Of a stretch of 64,000 nucleotides of DNA, positions 1-12,200 are shown piece after piece. Location: contig CP136069.1 in assembly GCA_032622095.1 (NCBI GenBank), positions 48,838,760 to 48,902,759 of the forward strand, read 5' to 3'. The translations under genes were made by a program, and so were the position numbers. This DNA is from Siphonodentalium dalli (Eukaryota; Mollusca; Scaphopoda; Gadilida; Siphonodentaliidae). The notes beneath the pieces were generated by a model that searched no databases, was not told the DNA's origin, and worked only from the letters and a program-made list of their open reading frames with translations. Numbering within the stretch: the stretch's first letter is position 1; every line of letters starts with the position of its first letter.

Positions 1-1137
1 GACCAGGTGTTTTTGAGAGTCCAAGTTGGTTATATACATGTAATTGTGTTCTATTTCCCGCATGCATTTCTTCGAGCAACTGTATTACAACCAGCTTCCA
101 CCAACATATCGATGTTATTGAGTTGCTGATTTTCAACTCTCTGGTCCGTGTTTGTGTTGAACTATTCACAATTGATTCTCAGTCGGGGGTAAATTTGGTT
201 CTTCTTCCCCGTGGAAATAACCAATTCATTTACACATTTCACGAGATAGAAAAGAACAAGGAGAACGGCACGTACACGTGGTGATATGTTATACAACGTT
301 CAATGTATCTTAAGTCCGTTTGTTCATTTGATAATTGTATTACAAATATCATAAAGCATTTTTGAGTTATATACTTTCAGTCACTAGTTAAAGCGACTTG
401 AGGCCTTAATTCGCGATTGATATGTGGGTTAAAGTGTGTACTTACGTGGAAAGAACATGATGATATAGGCATACCTTGTTCTTAAATTGATTATTTGTAT
501 TGTTCAAGATACGATAATCTAATACTGACATTCTATAATGATTGTGTGGAGTAAACGACATCCAATATCAATAAAAATCCAAATTGGGCCAATGAATATA
601 AGAACAAAATATGTCTATTTTTTTAAATTTTTTAATTTTCTCTCTGTGGATTGTAAAATGTTTAACCATCAGACCATCGCGAAGGTACCAAGTCGCTTTG
701 TGCACTAAACATTACCTGTGTGATCACAACTATGACTTGGTTTTATTGACTAATTTCACGATTGATTCAAACCGGATCGATATGTGGAAGCTAACTTCTG
801 AAAAATTCCAGCTGTGCAATCATTGATGGAATTATAAACCTCTATTTCACATAATTATCAAACAACAAGAACACATTATATTCTTACACAATATGTATGT
901 AGTTTATTTCCGGTGGGTGCTCGCCCATGCATGCGGGACTATGGTACTTTTTAATGCCATTTATTCATATATTATTCAAGTTCCTCGGGGAGCACAGAGG
1001 GCTGCGTATTATCACATAAACGGGTCGATATTTTATTGCAGAAATGAACAGAGAGTTCAATGAGGTCGCGGGAGTTGAATAGCGAACAAAATCAACAAAT
1101 ATGAACCCCGAGGGGATTCATACAAAGTCTTCTGAAC
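1..1137. other. No gene recognised
   Basis: AT-rich sequence with no ORF that resembles a known protein. The longest ORF here (611-826, plus) is low-complexity and has no recognisable motif. Nothing else is supported. Confidence 0.5.
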
Positions 1138-1180
1138 TTCATCATCATCATCTTTATTTGAGAACGAGTCTGTTTGACAC
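1138..1180 (-). repeat. 3' tail of ORF1-only LINE copy with (GAT)n end
   Basis: Read on the minus strand, the ORF1 stop codon is followed within about 30 nt by AATAAA and then a short run of GATGATGATGATG. A LINE-type 3' end with a microsatellite tail directly after ORF1, with no ORF2, explains this well. The tail marks where the element stops. Confidence 0.5.
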
Positions 1181-2443
1181 TTAGTCCCCGTTAATAATAT
1201 AATCGTTTACAATTTCGACATCACAATAAATTGAGTAATACTGCTTACACTGTTCCACTATCCGATTACCTTCCAAGCGGAAATTCCCAGAAGGGTAAAC
1301 TTTCTGTTTCCTTTTCAGTTCTATGTGGAGTTCATAGAGCTGTTCCATTTGCGTTTTTGTGAGATCTAAATTAAAGTATATGTTTCACTGCCTGTTGTTT
1401 TACTGTCCTTTGTATTGTATCCGATAGCATCACGAATCATCTTGTCTCGAGTTTGTTTATTCTTCAGGACTATCTTGACCGGTCGATTTTTGTTCGAAGA
1501 CCTGTTGCCAAGTCTGTAAAAGGACAAGACATCGCTGTCGCTAAATGTTGACCTTTCTTGTAATTCATTGCTTATGATGTGCCAGTCCTGTTCTCTTGAA
1601 TATTCTTCCGTTTGTGGCAATTCGGATATATTTGCTCTCACGATGTTGTGGTTCTTTGATACTGAAATTCCAGTTGGTTCTTTATATGCGTTTATGATGG
1701 GTGTTTTAAGTTTTTCTTCTATAATTGTTTCTAGCATAGTCTGTTTTTCTTGTATTTCTGTTCGCTGCTGTTCAAATAATCGTTTGTTTTCTCTTCGAAT
1801 TCTTTGATTAGTCTTTCTGATTTTCTTCTTGATGCTTCTAATTTGCGTATATGTTTCTCCCCGTTCAGTAGTTTGTTTTTCTTCACATCTATTTACTCTT
1901 TTTTCGAGTTTCAACATATTTGACTCTATTGTCTGTAATCTCTTTTCCATTTCTGAAGTGTGTTTTTCCATTTTTGCGCTATGCTTCTTTTCGAAGTTAT
2001 CAATGCCCTGTTTCACTTTAATTTTGATACACGCATCAAATTTGTCCATATTTGCTATTTCTTTTTCCAGCAACTTTTCGATGTGTAACATCCAAATACC
2101 CATATCATCAGAGCTTAAATGTTCCCGCGTTTTTATTGTCCTTTCCTGCTTACCTGTTCCATATTTGGTACCAATTCTTCTTTTGTTTCCCGGTTATTCC
2201 TTTTAGTGTCATAGTTTGTTTCCTGGTCACTGTGGCATTTATTCTGGCTGTCGCTTTGTTATTTCTACATTTCTTGCACGACCACAAAATACTACTTGAT
2301 ATATTTAGTATGTCTGTTGAGTCCTCCGCATCTATCCCTTGACATCTGAAATGGTAGTGCTGCTTACAAAAGTCACAAACAATCCTGTGTTTCTTTATCT
2401 TGAATTTTCCGTTACAGGAATAACCGTGTTCTTGTCCTGTATT
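1181..2443 (-). pseudogene. ORF1 protein of a non-LTR retrotransposon (PHD-like finger, coiled coil, RRM-like domain)
   Basis: Three pieces form one decayed ORF1. The N-terminal part (about 2443-2210) has a PHD-like zinc finger: C...C-x2-C-x4-H-x2-C...W-x-C-x2-C; the first Cys of the first pair is not seen. A frame break leads to the longest open piece (1366-2103): about 120 residues of charged heptad-like coiled coil, then an RRM-like region with FYRLGNRSSNKNRPVKIVLK near its C-terminal side. A second frame break near 1371 leads to the usual C-terminal block (NLDLTKTQ, then ELHIELKRKQKVYPSG) ending at a stop at 1181-1183. In CR1/L2-type LINEs this protein binds RNA and helps reverse transcription. 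No endonuclease or reverse transcriptase follows. A related, more decayed copy lies at 42.2-43.6 kb on the other strand. Confidence 0.75.
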
Positions 2444-3460
2444 CTAAAATGTTTTCTTGTCTCGGCCGACATCTAATAAATTTCACAAACTAATAGGAAA
2501 TTGGTCCTCGCTTAATTTAGCCGTAGCTATGCGTCCACCATTGATTCAGTCGCTGATTGAAATGTTCAACACCAGAAAACTCAATATTCAGAGATCTTGA
2601 CACAAAATACTTTCAAATTTCCAAAGATGTACTTTACCATGTTCTTTTTTTATCTTCGTGACTATAATGTCTTGACGTTATTCCATTGTTTTTGTTTATT
2701 TTATGGTGTTTTTTTACGGAGCAATTTATTTTGCAACCAAGCTGGCTATTGTGACGTCATTGTAGGCAGTCAAAACCAATAGCCACATTGAATCCGTTGT
2801 GTATTACTTATATGTACATACTGTAAGTTGTAACAAAGTGTTGTCACCAACGCTGTTTTCTTTATTTATAAATATAATCAGGGTTCCAGGCATTTTTTTG
2901 AGAAACCCGGTATGATTCTTATATTGAGGTTAGCAAGGAAACTAAGACCCGAAAGACGATATCTTCTAGGCATATATAGATTTTCGTAAACGCTTATTTC
3001 ATGTTACGATGATTTAGTTAGATTGGCAGCATTAATTACCGCATTGTTTCCGAACAAAACGGCATCGGTATTCGTCGTCGGCCCAGTGTTAAAAGAGTTC
3101 ACATTTAGTGTTTAGAGCCAATAGCCATTATCATTTACTTCTTGCGTATGTGTGTTGTAACCTGAGGTCTAGAAACCTGAACGCAACATTAAAGGCCAAC
3201 AGTATTATAACATTAAACAGAATTTCACACAGAGGAGATACACTATGCAAAAGTGTCGTATCTCCGTCGATATTATAAACCAGAAGCTCGACGATGATTA
3301 TTTACGCAAAATGTCGTATCTCCAAACACGTTTTCGTCATTTACTCGCAATCGCGTGAACAACTGGTCATGAACTTCCCCATTAGAGTTAGATATCGATG
3401 TGATCCATTACATTGTCGCATTTTCCAATATGTACGAACTGTTTCTATACGGAAACTGAC
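2444..3460. other. No gene recognised
   Basis: AT-rich sequence between the LINE copy and the TIR element. A short ORF at 2597-2782 (plus) is hydrophobic and low-complexity. No domain, splice signal pair or repeat was recognised. Confidence 0.45.
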
Positions 3461-3990
3461 CCTTACTCGTATTTAAATTCGCGCATTACTATTATTCGCG
3501 CACCCATCGGTGCGCGAATTTAAAACTGAGCCAAAAATAGTACGACTGCCAAGTTTAATGTAAACCACAGTCCATAGGAAATACAAGAGGGCTCTGTTGC
3601 TGAGTTTGCATATATGTTGAACGGTTGAATATACAATTACGCCTATACATGTATGCATATATTTACATTCGGCCAACCGCTATCAAGACCATTGATCACA
3701 ATGCCAAGCGACAAATTATGGCAAGATAGACATTGTTGATATGCTTGTATAAGAAATACTAATATTCCAGGTCGCCACAAAATTATGATGTATGTAGTTA
3801 CTATGGTATTTCTATATACTATCCACAAGCAATGAATAAGAACCGAAACTGTCATCAGCTCCAAGATATACGAAAACATCACAGAAATATTACGAAAATA
3901 TTTTGGTCAGTTTTGAATTCGCGCAGCTAGGTTACGCGAATTCAAAACTGAGCGAAAAAAAGGACTGCGCGAATTTAAATATGAGTAAGG
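3461..3990. mobile_element. Non-autonomous TIR element (MITE-like), 530 bp
   Basis: The ends are 25-bp terminal inverted repeats: 3461-3485 (starts CCTTACTCGTATTTAAATTC) and 3966-3990, with one mismatch. Inside both ends are further palindromes: CGCGCACCCATCGGTGCGCG near 3499-3518, and a GAATTCGCG...CGCGAATTC hairpin near 3916-3942. A block GCGAATT(T/C)AAAACTGAGC occurs near both ends. No transposase ORF lies inside. No clear target-site duplication was found, so the exact outer limits are uncertain. Confidence 0.65.
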
Positions 3991-4149
3991 TACCAATATT
4001 TCAAACTCAATTTTCTCGGAAAATGAAAAATGGACTTACAACAGTATAGTTCTCTGGCGACGATGTGTTGCATGCCCACTGTGCTGGCTTAATATGAATA
4101 CCTCTTTTGACTATATTGTTGTCCGGGATATGTATTATGAAATAGTTAG

Positions 4150-4640
4150 GTATGTCGCTCGTCAATACCTCACACGGTCAGTTTATCACAACTCAACCCG
4201 AGCTGTTCCATTACTCATTATGCTCACACACAAAAATCACTTGATAGGTTGGCGCATGTCTCAGAACCCAAAAAGGTTAACTGAAAATATCATACATTGC
4301 ATTCATATCAATTAACACGGACTCTGATTTTATCAACTTGACAGTCTTGGCAGTCCCCCAAACCCATGTATTGGGGTACTGCCAAGACAGAGTACAATTG
4401 ACTATGAACATAATCCGTCCGAGAAGCTTGTAAACCAAATCGTAATAGAACATGTTCTATCGATACTTGCTGGGTGGAACATTAAACATGTGAGACTTAA
4501 TGGTTTAATGTGCCAGGCAAACTCACTATGTGAGCAAAGCGGCGAACGACATACATCAAAGTACTACAGTAAATATGGTGGATAATATGTTCACCTAACT
4601 GCAACATAGTGATGTGCACGTAGAACTCGATATTAGGCTC
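4150..4640 (+). repeat. Dispersed repeat family, copy 1
   Basis: About 490 bp aligns in the same orientation with 53,880-54,360. The best blocks are CATAGGTTGGCG-like sequence near 4235 (matching near 53,980), and a near-identical 90-bp block at about 4535-4625 (AGCGGCGA..GACA...AAAGTACTACAGTAA...CAACATAGTGA). No conserved ORF was found. The middle of this copy carries a short hairpin (GTCTTGGCAGT...ACTGCCAAGAC, about 4346-4387) absent from the other copy. Confidence 0.65.
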
Positions 4641-4684
4641 ATTACGGACTTGTAGTGGGGTCCACCAGGCCCAAAAAATCGCCA

Positions 4685-5010
4685 TATTGTGACTTTAGTG
4701 ACTAAAGCATGAAACTTTAAATATATGTTTAGTTATACGGAAAATTGTTTGGAGGGGGTGCCCGGGGGGGGGGGACATGTGTCTGGATAAAATCAGGTTT
4801 CCATGGCAATGGCATCAAATATTTGGAGAAAAGTTGAAAAAGGCCACTGTTGAGAATCAATGAGCCTTATGTTAGCGCATAGTGCTATAAATAGTTCATC
4901 AAACGGACTGGGCTGCTAGGACATATAGGGTCAAGGTCAATTGTTACGGTCAAGGTCATTGGACAAATGTCATATTTTGGTCCATTTATATATTAATTGT
5001 CTCATATATT
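4685..5010 (-). repeat. Inverted single copy of the ~570-bp satellite unit
   Basis: The reverse complement matches the tandem units at 7850-9215. Shared blocks are TTTCCATGGCAATGGCATCAAA, AAAAAGGCCACTGTTGAGAA, the GGTCAAGGTCA words, and the CTTTAGTGACTAAAGCAT block. This copy lies 2.8 kb from the array and in the opposite orientation, so the family is dispersed as well as tandem. Confidence 0.7.
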
Positions 5011-5084
5011 GAAATAAAATTATCATTCAATAAAGTCTTGATTATCTGAAAGTTTAAAATATATGACATTTATGTTCAGTGCTA

Positions 5085-5205
5085 CATGTCAAAGTTCTGG
5101 AGTAGCATTCCATATATAGAACATTTGAATATTTATGAATTCCATATATGGAATTCGTGAATATTCAAAACTACATATATGGAATGCTTCTCCGGAACGT
5201 TGATC
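5085..5205. repeat. Long imperfect palindrome (~120 bp)
   Basis: The arms run from about 5085 (GTTCTGGAGTAGCATTCC...) to about 5205 (...GGAATGCTTCTCCGGAAC) and meet at GAATTCCATATATGGAATTC near 5137-5156. Stem pairing is good with a few mismatches. It is a hairpin repeat without coding content, perhaps a foldback MITE. Confidence 0.6.
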
Positions 5206-7160
5206 TGTTCCTCTTAAACCGCGTGCGGGGACTGGATGGATCCAATATGGTACCAATTGTTATGTAAACAAAAGTGTTACAGTGATTTGTCAAAAAATAT
5301 CGCTGATACTGCACATTGTAAGTTCAAGTATTTTAGTCTAAATATTATTTTCATATTATTTTTCAATGCTTTGACATTTTCCAAGGTATACCGTCCAGTT
5401 TTATTAAACTTTGCTATCTATTTTGAATTTGATCAGTACTGCCACTGTAACAGTAATGATTGCATAACAACGGCTTCAATATGCGAAAATATCATTATTG
5501 GAGTTATTAATAATTAAAATAAAAACAAAATTGACATATTTTGCGTGTAGTTGTTGATGATAGTTGTTTTACAGACGTTTATAAACTATATGGTATTTCG
5601 CATAAACCCAAGTCGAATTCCTTGAGCCCCTTTATGTATTTCATTAATTCTACTGCACACTTTGGGCTGAAAGTTTCAACAGAATTGTTTTTCATTCTTT
5701 AGTTTTAATATTTGTTTTCTTGTAACCTATTGTCACCACATATACCTTAACTTGAGGAACATAACTACTTTCAACCAATTAAATTGAATGGGGGTATTCG
5801 ATTACTACGCAAGTCTCGTTTTACAACATTAGGAAATTACAGAGGAACGCTGGCATTATAATAAGCTAGGCTTATATAGTATTGGCCCCTGAAGTATGCG
5901 TAATTATATTATTATATTATGCTTAAATATTACTGGCGATCTATCTAGCCGAGAAATGGGATCAACACTGGTCAGCCCGGAGTAGTAACGAAAAATGCCT
6001 CTTGATATACTAGATAGCTGAATTTTTGTTTAGGAAAATCTAATTGGCACATATATGATAAATTTGTGTTTCCATGGCTACGGTGGCTAGCTATCGGGCA
6101 TTTGGACATTTTACATTAAATTGTACGTGTCATGAATAATTGAATAACTACCTAAACGTTTACATTGGTTTATGAAAGCACGTACAAATTGACACTGTTT
6201 TTGGTATGTATAAGTCTCGTTTATATGTCCTTGAACTATATTTGCAAGTGATGTATATGGGCGGCTAATTTGTAAAAATAATACGTCAAATAAAAGTTTG
6301 TATTATTATCAAATCAATATGCGTTTACTCAATAACTAATAAGTAAATTCCAACTTAATATAAGTCACATGAAACTTAAAAGATGTCGAATAACACTCGG
6401 TAAGTCAATTCCAATTTAACAAAAGTCACTTAAAATTAATAGACGTCAAATGAAATTAATAAAGGTCGAATTACATCCAATAAGTTAGTTCCAACTTAGC
6501 AGAAGTCATTTCAAAATAAATATCCATCTTTTCTAATGAATGGACGTACGTGACACCTCTGTCAATATTAATCAATGGGGAAGAACATAATCGGACATTA
6601 TTTTTAAATAGAGAAGAACTATTTAATATGGTTTGTGCGAAAAATTAATAGACATCGCTTTATGGCGTTTAATGTAATGTCGTTGGAGAGAGATCCATCG
6701 TAGAAATCTGAGTGACACCTTTTGAATTATTTATATTGTACAACGCAAAGAATATGTTCGAACTACCAATGTAGTACCCACCCTGATTTCTTTCAAATAT
6801 ATATAATTGTAATTTAAGTTGAATATTTATCACTACATGACAACGAGCGTAAAATACTTCCGCGCGTAGACAGGATTTGCGTAATCGAATCAACCGCTCA
6901 CGCGTGTTTATTGTAGATGCTGTTGACAGGAAGTTATACCAGCACTGTTCTGAGTAAACCGATGGATTTACTACTAGGTAATTAGTAAACACCTATTAAT
7001 TTTTCATGTGACGTATGTTTTTATCAAATGGCTGTCCATATATTTAGCCGTGTAACTTAAATATAGCGATGAGAGGGAGACTTCCGCTTATAAGAGCTAT
7101 ATGAGGGGGGGGTCTCAACTAAAACGGGCATTTTGTGATGCGAAAATTACGCGACGTGAT
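5206..7160. other. No gene; short degenerate tandem repeat at about 6337-6525
   Basis: AT-rich non-coding sequence. At about 6337-6525 a block of roughly 60-80 bp (AAGTNNNTTCCAACTTANNNNAAGTCA...GTCGAAT) repeats about 2.5 times with many changes. A minus-strand ORF at 6669-6992 has no recognisable motif. Confidence 0.45.
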
Positions 7161-7660
7161 AGTGCTCTTAACAATGGACGCGCCGGGTATGATATTTAGC
7201 GTTGGCAAACATGGGATATACTATGAATAGCATATCGAATGAGCAGCGAATCAGCCAAACTGCTTGTTGCCAGAGTATGGGTAAGTTCCGGGGTTTGAAA
7301 TTTGTTTTCGTCTTACATCGCGCTGACATAAATAATTGTACACTGAAATAAATCACAGTGGTGGCAACAATGCAGCTTGGGGTATATTATTAATTATATT
7401 TTCAAAAAAGGCAACAGCCATCAGCCTAACTACCTGTTCTCAGAGTCAGATTATGGGTAAGTTTCGTGAAATCTGTTTTCATATTAAACAAACAGCAAGC
7501 TTACATTATTATGGAATTAAAGTTGCCTGACATTTGAGAAAATTATTGCACTATTAGTTCCCAGTGGTCTCAACAATGACGCTTGTTGTCCACTAATGGT
7601 ATATAGCGCGTCTGGTTCAAACACAAAAAGCAACAGCTATGTGCACGATACATGCGAACT
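7160..7660 (+). repeat. Degenerate ~170-200-bp tandem repeat, about 2.5 copies
   Basis: Blocks of the type CAACAATG...GGTATAT...CAACAGCCATCAGCC...CTGTTNNCAGAGT..ATGGGTAAGTT recur at about 7170-7320, 7365-7490 and 7565-7660. Copies are strongly diverged. No ORF is conserved. Confidence 0.45.
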
Positions 7661-7849
7661 GCCTGCAAAATAATGCATGGCAAATTTGCGAGTGTACATT
7701 AACGTACACTTAGCCATAACCAGTCATTACTGTTAACGGTATTTGTCTTCCCACACCATCGTCAACAAATGTTCCTGGGTCCATCGTGAAGATATATCAC
7801 GTATAAGGGACTGGGTCCATGCAATACATTTAGACGTTTGACGTTTGTA

Positions 7850-9215
7850 ATTGAATAACTAGAAGGCTCATTGGGTTTCCACCGTGGGCTTTTTCAACGT
7901 TTCTCCAAATATTTTATGCCGTTGCCATGGAAACCATATTTTATCCTGACACATGCAGCCATCCGCCAAACAAAATGTTTCCACTGTAACAAAGCAACAT
8001 ATCTGTGAAATATAGTGCTTTAGTTACCAAAGTCACAAAACGTGTTTATATTGATCTGATGGTCTCTAAAGGGTAATGTATCATGACTTAAAATATTATT
8101 AAATATAAATTATAAATGTTGTGACATGTTGACCGTGATCGTCTTGCATCAAGTATATCAAACAAATTTAACGCGGTGATGGTGTTCAAATGTTTGTGTA
8201 TTATGAAAGGTGATTGCTTTTAAGACTAACATATGTGCTAGGGGTAGCGGAATATGAGACAATTTCTAATATATATATATATATATAATTACCATTTTCC
8301 AATGACATTGACCTTAGCAATTGACCTTAACCATATATGTACTATGACCTAGTCTATTTGATGGACCATTAATGACACTATGAGTTCACACCATTTCTTC
8401 AAACAGAAGGCTCATCGGGTCACCAACAGTGGTCTTTTTCAACTTTTCTCAAAATATTTGATGCCGTTGTCATGAAAACCAGATTTTATCCTGATACATG
8501 ATCCCTCACCTGGGCACCCCTCTCCAAAACGTTTCCACTATAACTAAGCAACATATATGGTGAAGTGTCATGCTGTAGTTGCTAAAGTCACAAAATCATC
8601 TTTATTTGGTCTGATTGTCTATTCAGGGTAATGTATCGTGACTTATGTACTGCCACAAAATAATGCTACAAAAACTAGCACTTAAAATGAGATTATGTAT
8701 CAACTAAATGCTGTCACATATTGACAGTTACTGTCATATGCAGATGCATCATATAACAAATTGAACACCGTGATTGTGCCCAACTGTTTCTGCATTACGG
8801 TGGGGATTGCTTTTCTGACTAAGGCACTAGGGGTAGCAGAATATTAGACAATTATAAAATATGTAACAAAATACCACATCTGTTTCAATGACCTTGACAT
8901 TAGAAATGGACCTTTACCCTATATGCCATAGTGGCTCAGTCTGTTTGATGGACCATTATTGGCACCATGAGTTAACATAATTTCTTCTTTACACAAGGCT
9001 CGTTGGTTCTCAACAGTGGCCTTTTAAAAATATTCTCCAAATATTTGATGCCGTTGCCATGGAAACCTGCTTTTATCCCGACACAGGACCCCCACTCGGG
9101 CACCCCCTCCAAAACGTTTTTCCAATGAATAAGCAACATATCTTTAAAGTGTAATGTTTTAGTCACTAAAGTCACAATTAAACCCCTATGGGTCTCCACT
9201 ATTGGGGCCAGTTTA
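7850..9215 (+). repeat. Satellite-like tandem repeat, unit ~545-585 bp, about 2.4 units
   Basis: Three successive copies start with (C)AGAAGGCTCATTGGGT, (C)AGAAGGCTCATCGGGT and CAAGGCTCGTTGGTTCTC, at about 7858, 8404 and 8993. Each continues with CTTTTTCAAC..TTCTC, GATGCCGTTGCCATGGAAACC, TTTTATCC(T/C)GACACA, and a CACTAAAGTCACAA block. The first two end with CAATGACATTGACCTTAG and TTTGATGGACCATTA. The third is truncated after about 225 bp. An (AT)n tract lies in the first unit at 8268-8287. Short ORFs over the array are fortuitous. Confidence 0.75.
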
Positions 9216-12200
9216 TGTTTGTTAATGATTCAGACGTACCTTTTGATGAGGTCATTTTTTGTACACAAGTGGCCAAGCTCCTTGTTTATATCTAGGTAAG
9301 ATCTCAATTGTGGCGGTGTTATTGCTATACACTCATAAAAACCCTCTTATAAGGTAGAGTAATTTTTCTCAGTCAAATTCGTCCATCTATATGCTTTATG
9401 AGGGCTTGCCATCATAAAATATGAGAGGGCAACAAATATGACTACCATAAATTTTGAACAACCTAACCGTCCAACTATTCAGCAAGTCAAAACACGTTGA
9501 CTCGATTGAATAGTTCGAGGATTGAGCGATAGATATTGACACCATATGCTAATATTTACTTTGTTTGCTACATGAATATGTTGCAGTAGTGTATATAAGC
9601 CACTGATCACTCTATGTTTATGTTTATACCTGACAAAATTCAACAAACAACGGATGTTTGGTTCTCAAATCCTTCACATTAGAGGACTGGGAAAGCCGAA
9701 AATCGTCACCCCAAAAGCATGTGTTGCTCATTTTGGTGACTGTACCGTACCCGATCATGTCGATACTTTTAGACTTGATCATGGCCATTGTCTTCATTCG
9801 TGTACAACTATCGACTGTTAAATTTCAGCTTTAGCCATAGGGGAAGGCATGGTGATCAATGGTATGAGATTACGAAGGCATCAATCAGTTCTACATAAAA
9901 AAGGACCACGCGATCACGAGTGAGTGAACAGATAGCACAATACATAAGATGTATTATCATGGTTCATCACTTCAATATTTACAATACCGCCCGGTCGCGG
10001 TCACTGGCCTGGACAGTTTAGCCATTCATTTGATAATTTGATAATACACTTTACTAACACATTAGCTCCTGGAAACACCATTTTACTGGTAGAGACGTAT
10101 GCAACATAACGTTGCACGTTTATCCAAACCCACATAATCATCGAATATGGGCAGTGAAAATGAAACATTGTGTTGGATCAGAGACACCTGTTGGGAATTC
10201 GGCTACCACATTGGAGCACCAGTTTGTTGTTTATTGGATAAGGGCCACCTATCGGGACCGGGCCTGGCAGAACTGAAATAGAATCCAAAGAAGCCACATC
10301 GAAATAATTGTTGTTGCTGTTGCCTTTTGCATATTATTGTTACCTATTGTAATGGTCGTGCTTCTACATATACTATTCGTGAGTATAATATCCTGTTCTA
10401 CACTATATATATATAATATTATTCTTGCATGTGATACCCCTAGTTTCACATATGTAGTTCTTATGAGCTTTGGGAAAATTATGTCTTCTCCTATTACAAG
10501 TTTTAAAGTTTGCACATCAATCGCCCATAATCACAAGCTGATGGTTATATGTCCTGCTAATTTTCACAGCCATGCACTACTGTCGCAGAAGCGAACAAGA
10601 GTCTTTCTTATATCCACATGATTAGAAATATTTGAATCTCTGAATATATCATGCCTGTTTGCCAGTTAGTTTACTAGGAAGCTGGTTGCTTCCTGATGCA
10701 CCGGTGTGACCGTTCAGCGAAATAGTTTGGTACCTTATGAAAGTAATAACAACGTCGTGATGTGGCAAGTGTGCTAAAAACACGATATTCCCAAAATACC
10801 AAATCCAGTCTCTGTAAATTATCACATATATAATGCGTCCGAAAATCCCTCCTGTATAGTTCGTTTTCAGACTCGTGTATCTGCCACGTACTGCATTTGT
10901 ACAGACACATAGTAGCAATTTCCTATGATTGTTTTTACATGAAAGAATCAGTATATGTGCCCAACACTCAATACGATTGTACCAACATCACCTACATTAA
11001 AATGACATAACATGTGTTGCAAAATGAATGGTGACATTGATAAGACGGGACTATTTTACTTATGCATATTTTGCCAATAGACCGAATAAATGACCATTGG
11101 ATATATGCCATTTCTGTGTAAATGATTATATCTCTCAGCTTGTCACCAATGTAATAACATTTTGAATAGCTAATTCCGCTTGTTTCTGTTGCGAATCGCA
11201 GCAGGCAGTGTCTTGAACTGGAGTTAGGTAACTTGTGACTGTCGAGTTCCACACTGCTCAAATATATAATCTAACTAGTCGGAGAGCGATTGCCCAGTCC
11301 TTCCTATGCAGGCACCTGTGTGAAGGTGTGGTGTCTCTGGCCACTCCAGAGATGCAACTGGCAGCTCAATTTAGATTCGGCAATACTCAACTACAAAATG
11401 ATCAGATATCCATATTTATCAGTCTTATTAATCCATTACAATAATACATTAAACTGCAAACATGGTACTCTGTATTCGCTAATTTAACAATTTTAATTTG
11501 AAGCTGTTAAGACCACGAAATACATCGAAAAGACGGTTGACACCTAGCTCTTACAATGAGTTATGTTATGGTTTATATTTCCAAAATGCTGTTCGAGTTA
11601 GAAATATGTTGGAAACATATCGACTGCCTTGTTCGTGTGGATTTTGTATACTATACCATATTTTTTTCGAAAAGCAATATCCTACAGAGTTTGGAAATCA
11701 ATGTTTCCATTTTACCCCTGGTGGCCATCTTGGTTTGCTTAAAAATCATTACATTAGCATGGTTTTCCATTGTTTGGAAATATCCTATGGACATACGTAC
11801 TCCAACAAAGGATACTTATCAATTGAAAATGCATCACTGATTTAGTTTGGTTAGACATTTTCACATACCAAGCAGCCCAAACATACTCAGCATGATAGAT
11901 CAAATTCATACTAGCTGTAAAGTGGACTAATGAATGCAATCTGGGAACCTATGTACTCTGAACCAAGCGAAATCTGTTTTTTTTTTGGTGTGGACAACAT
12001 TACATTGGTAGGCCGACAATCTCGTTTCCATGGAACAATTGGGGAAAACATTATCTAAACTGCAAGTGACATTGTTGTCAATGTTGCCCATTAAGGTCAA
12101 GGTATTCGTTTTCCACTCTTAACATAACATATAATATCCGGGTTCAGCTGTATATGATAAAGACGGTGGAAAAGTGAACATATTTGGAGGTGTAAACACA

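Noticed and set aside
10249-11845. Several ORFs of 60-115 residues
   Set aside because: Low-complexity, with hydrophobic/Ile/Tyr-rich AT composition and no motif. Treated as non-coding.
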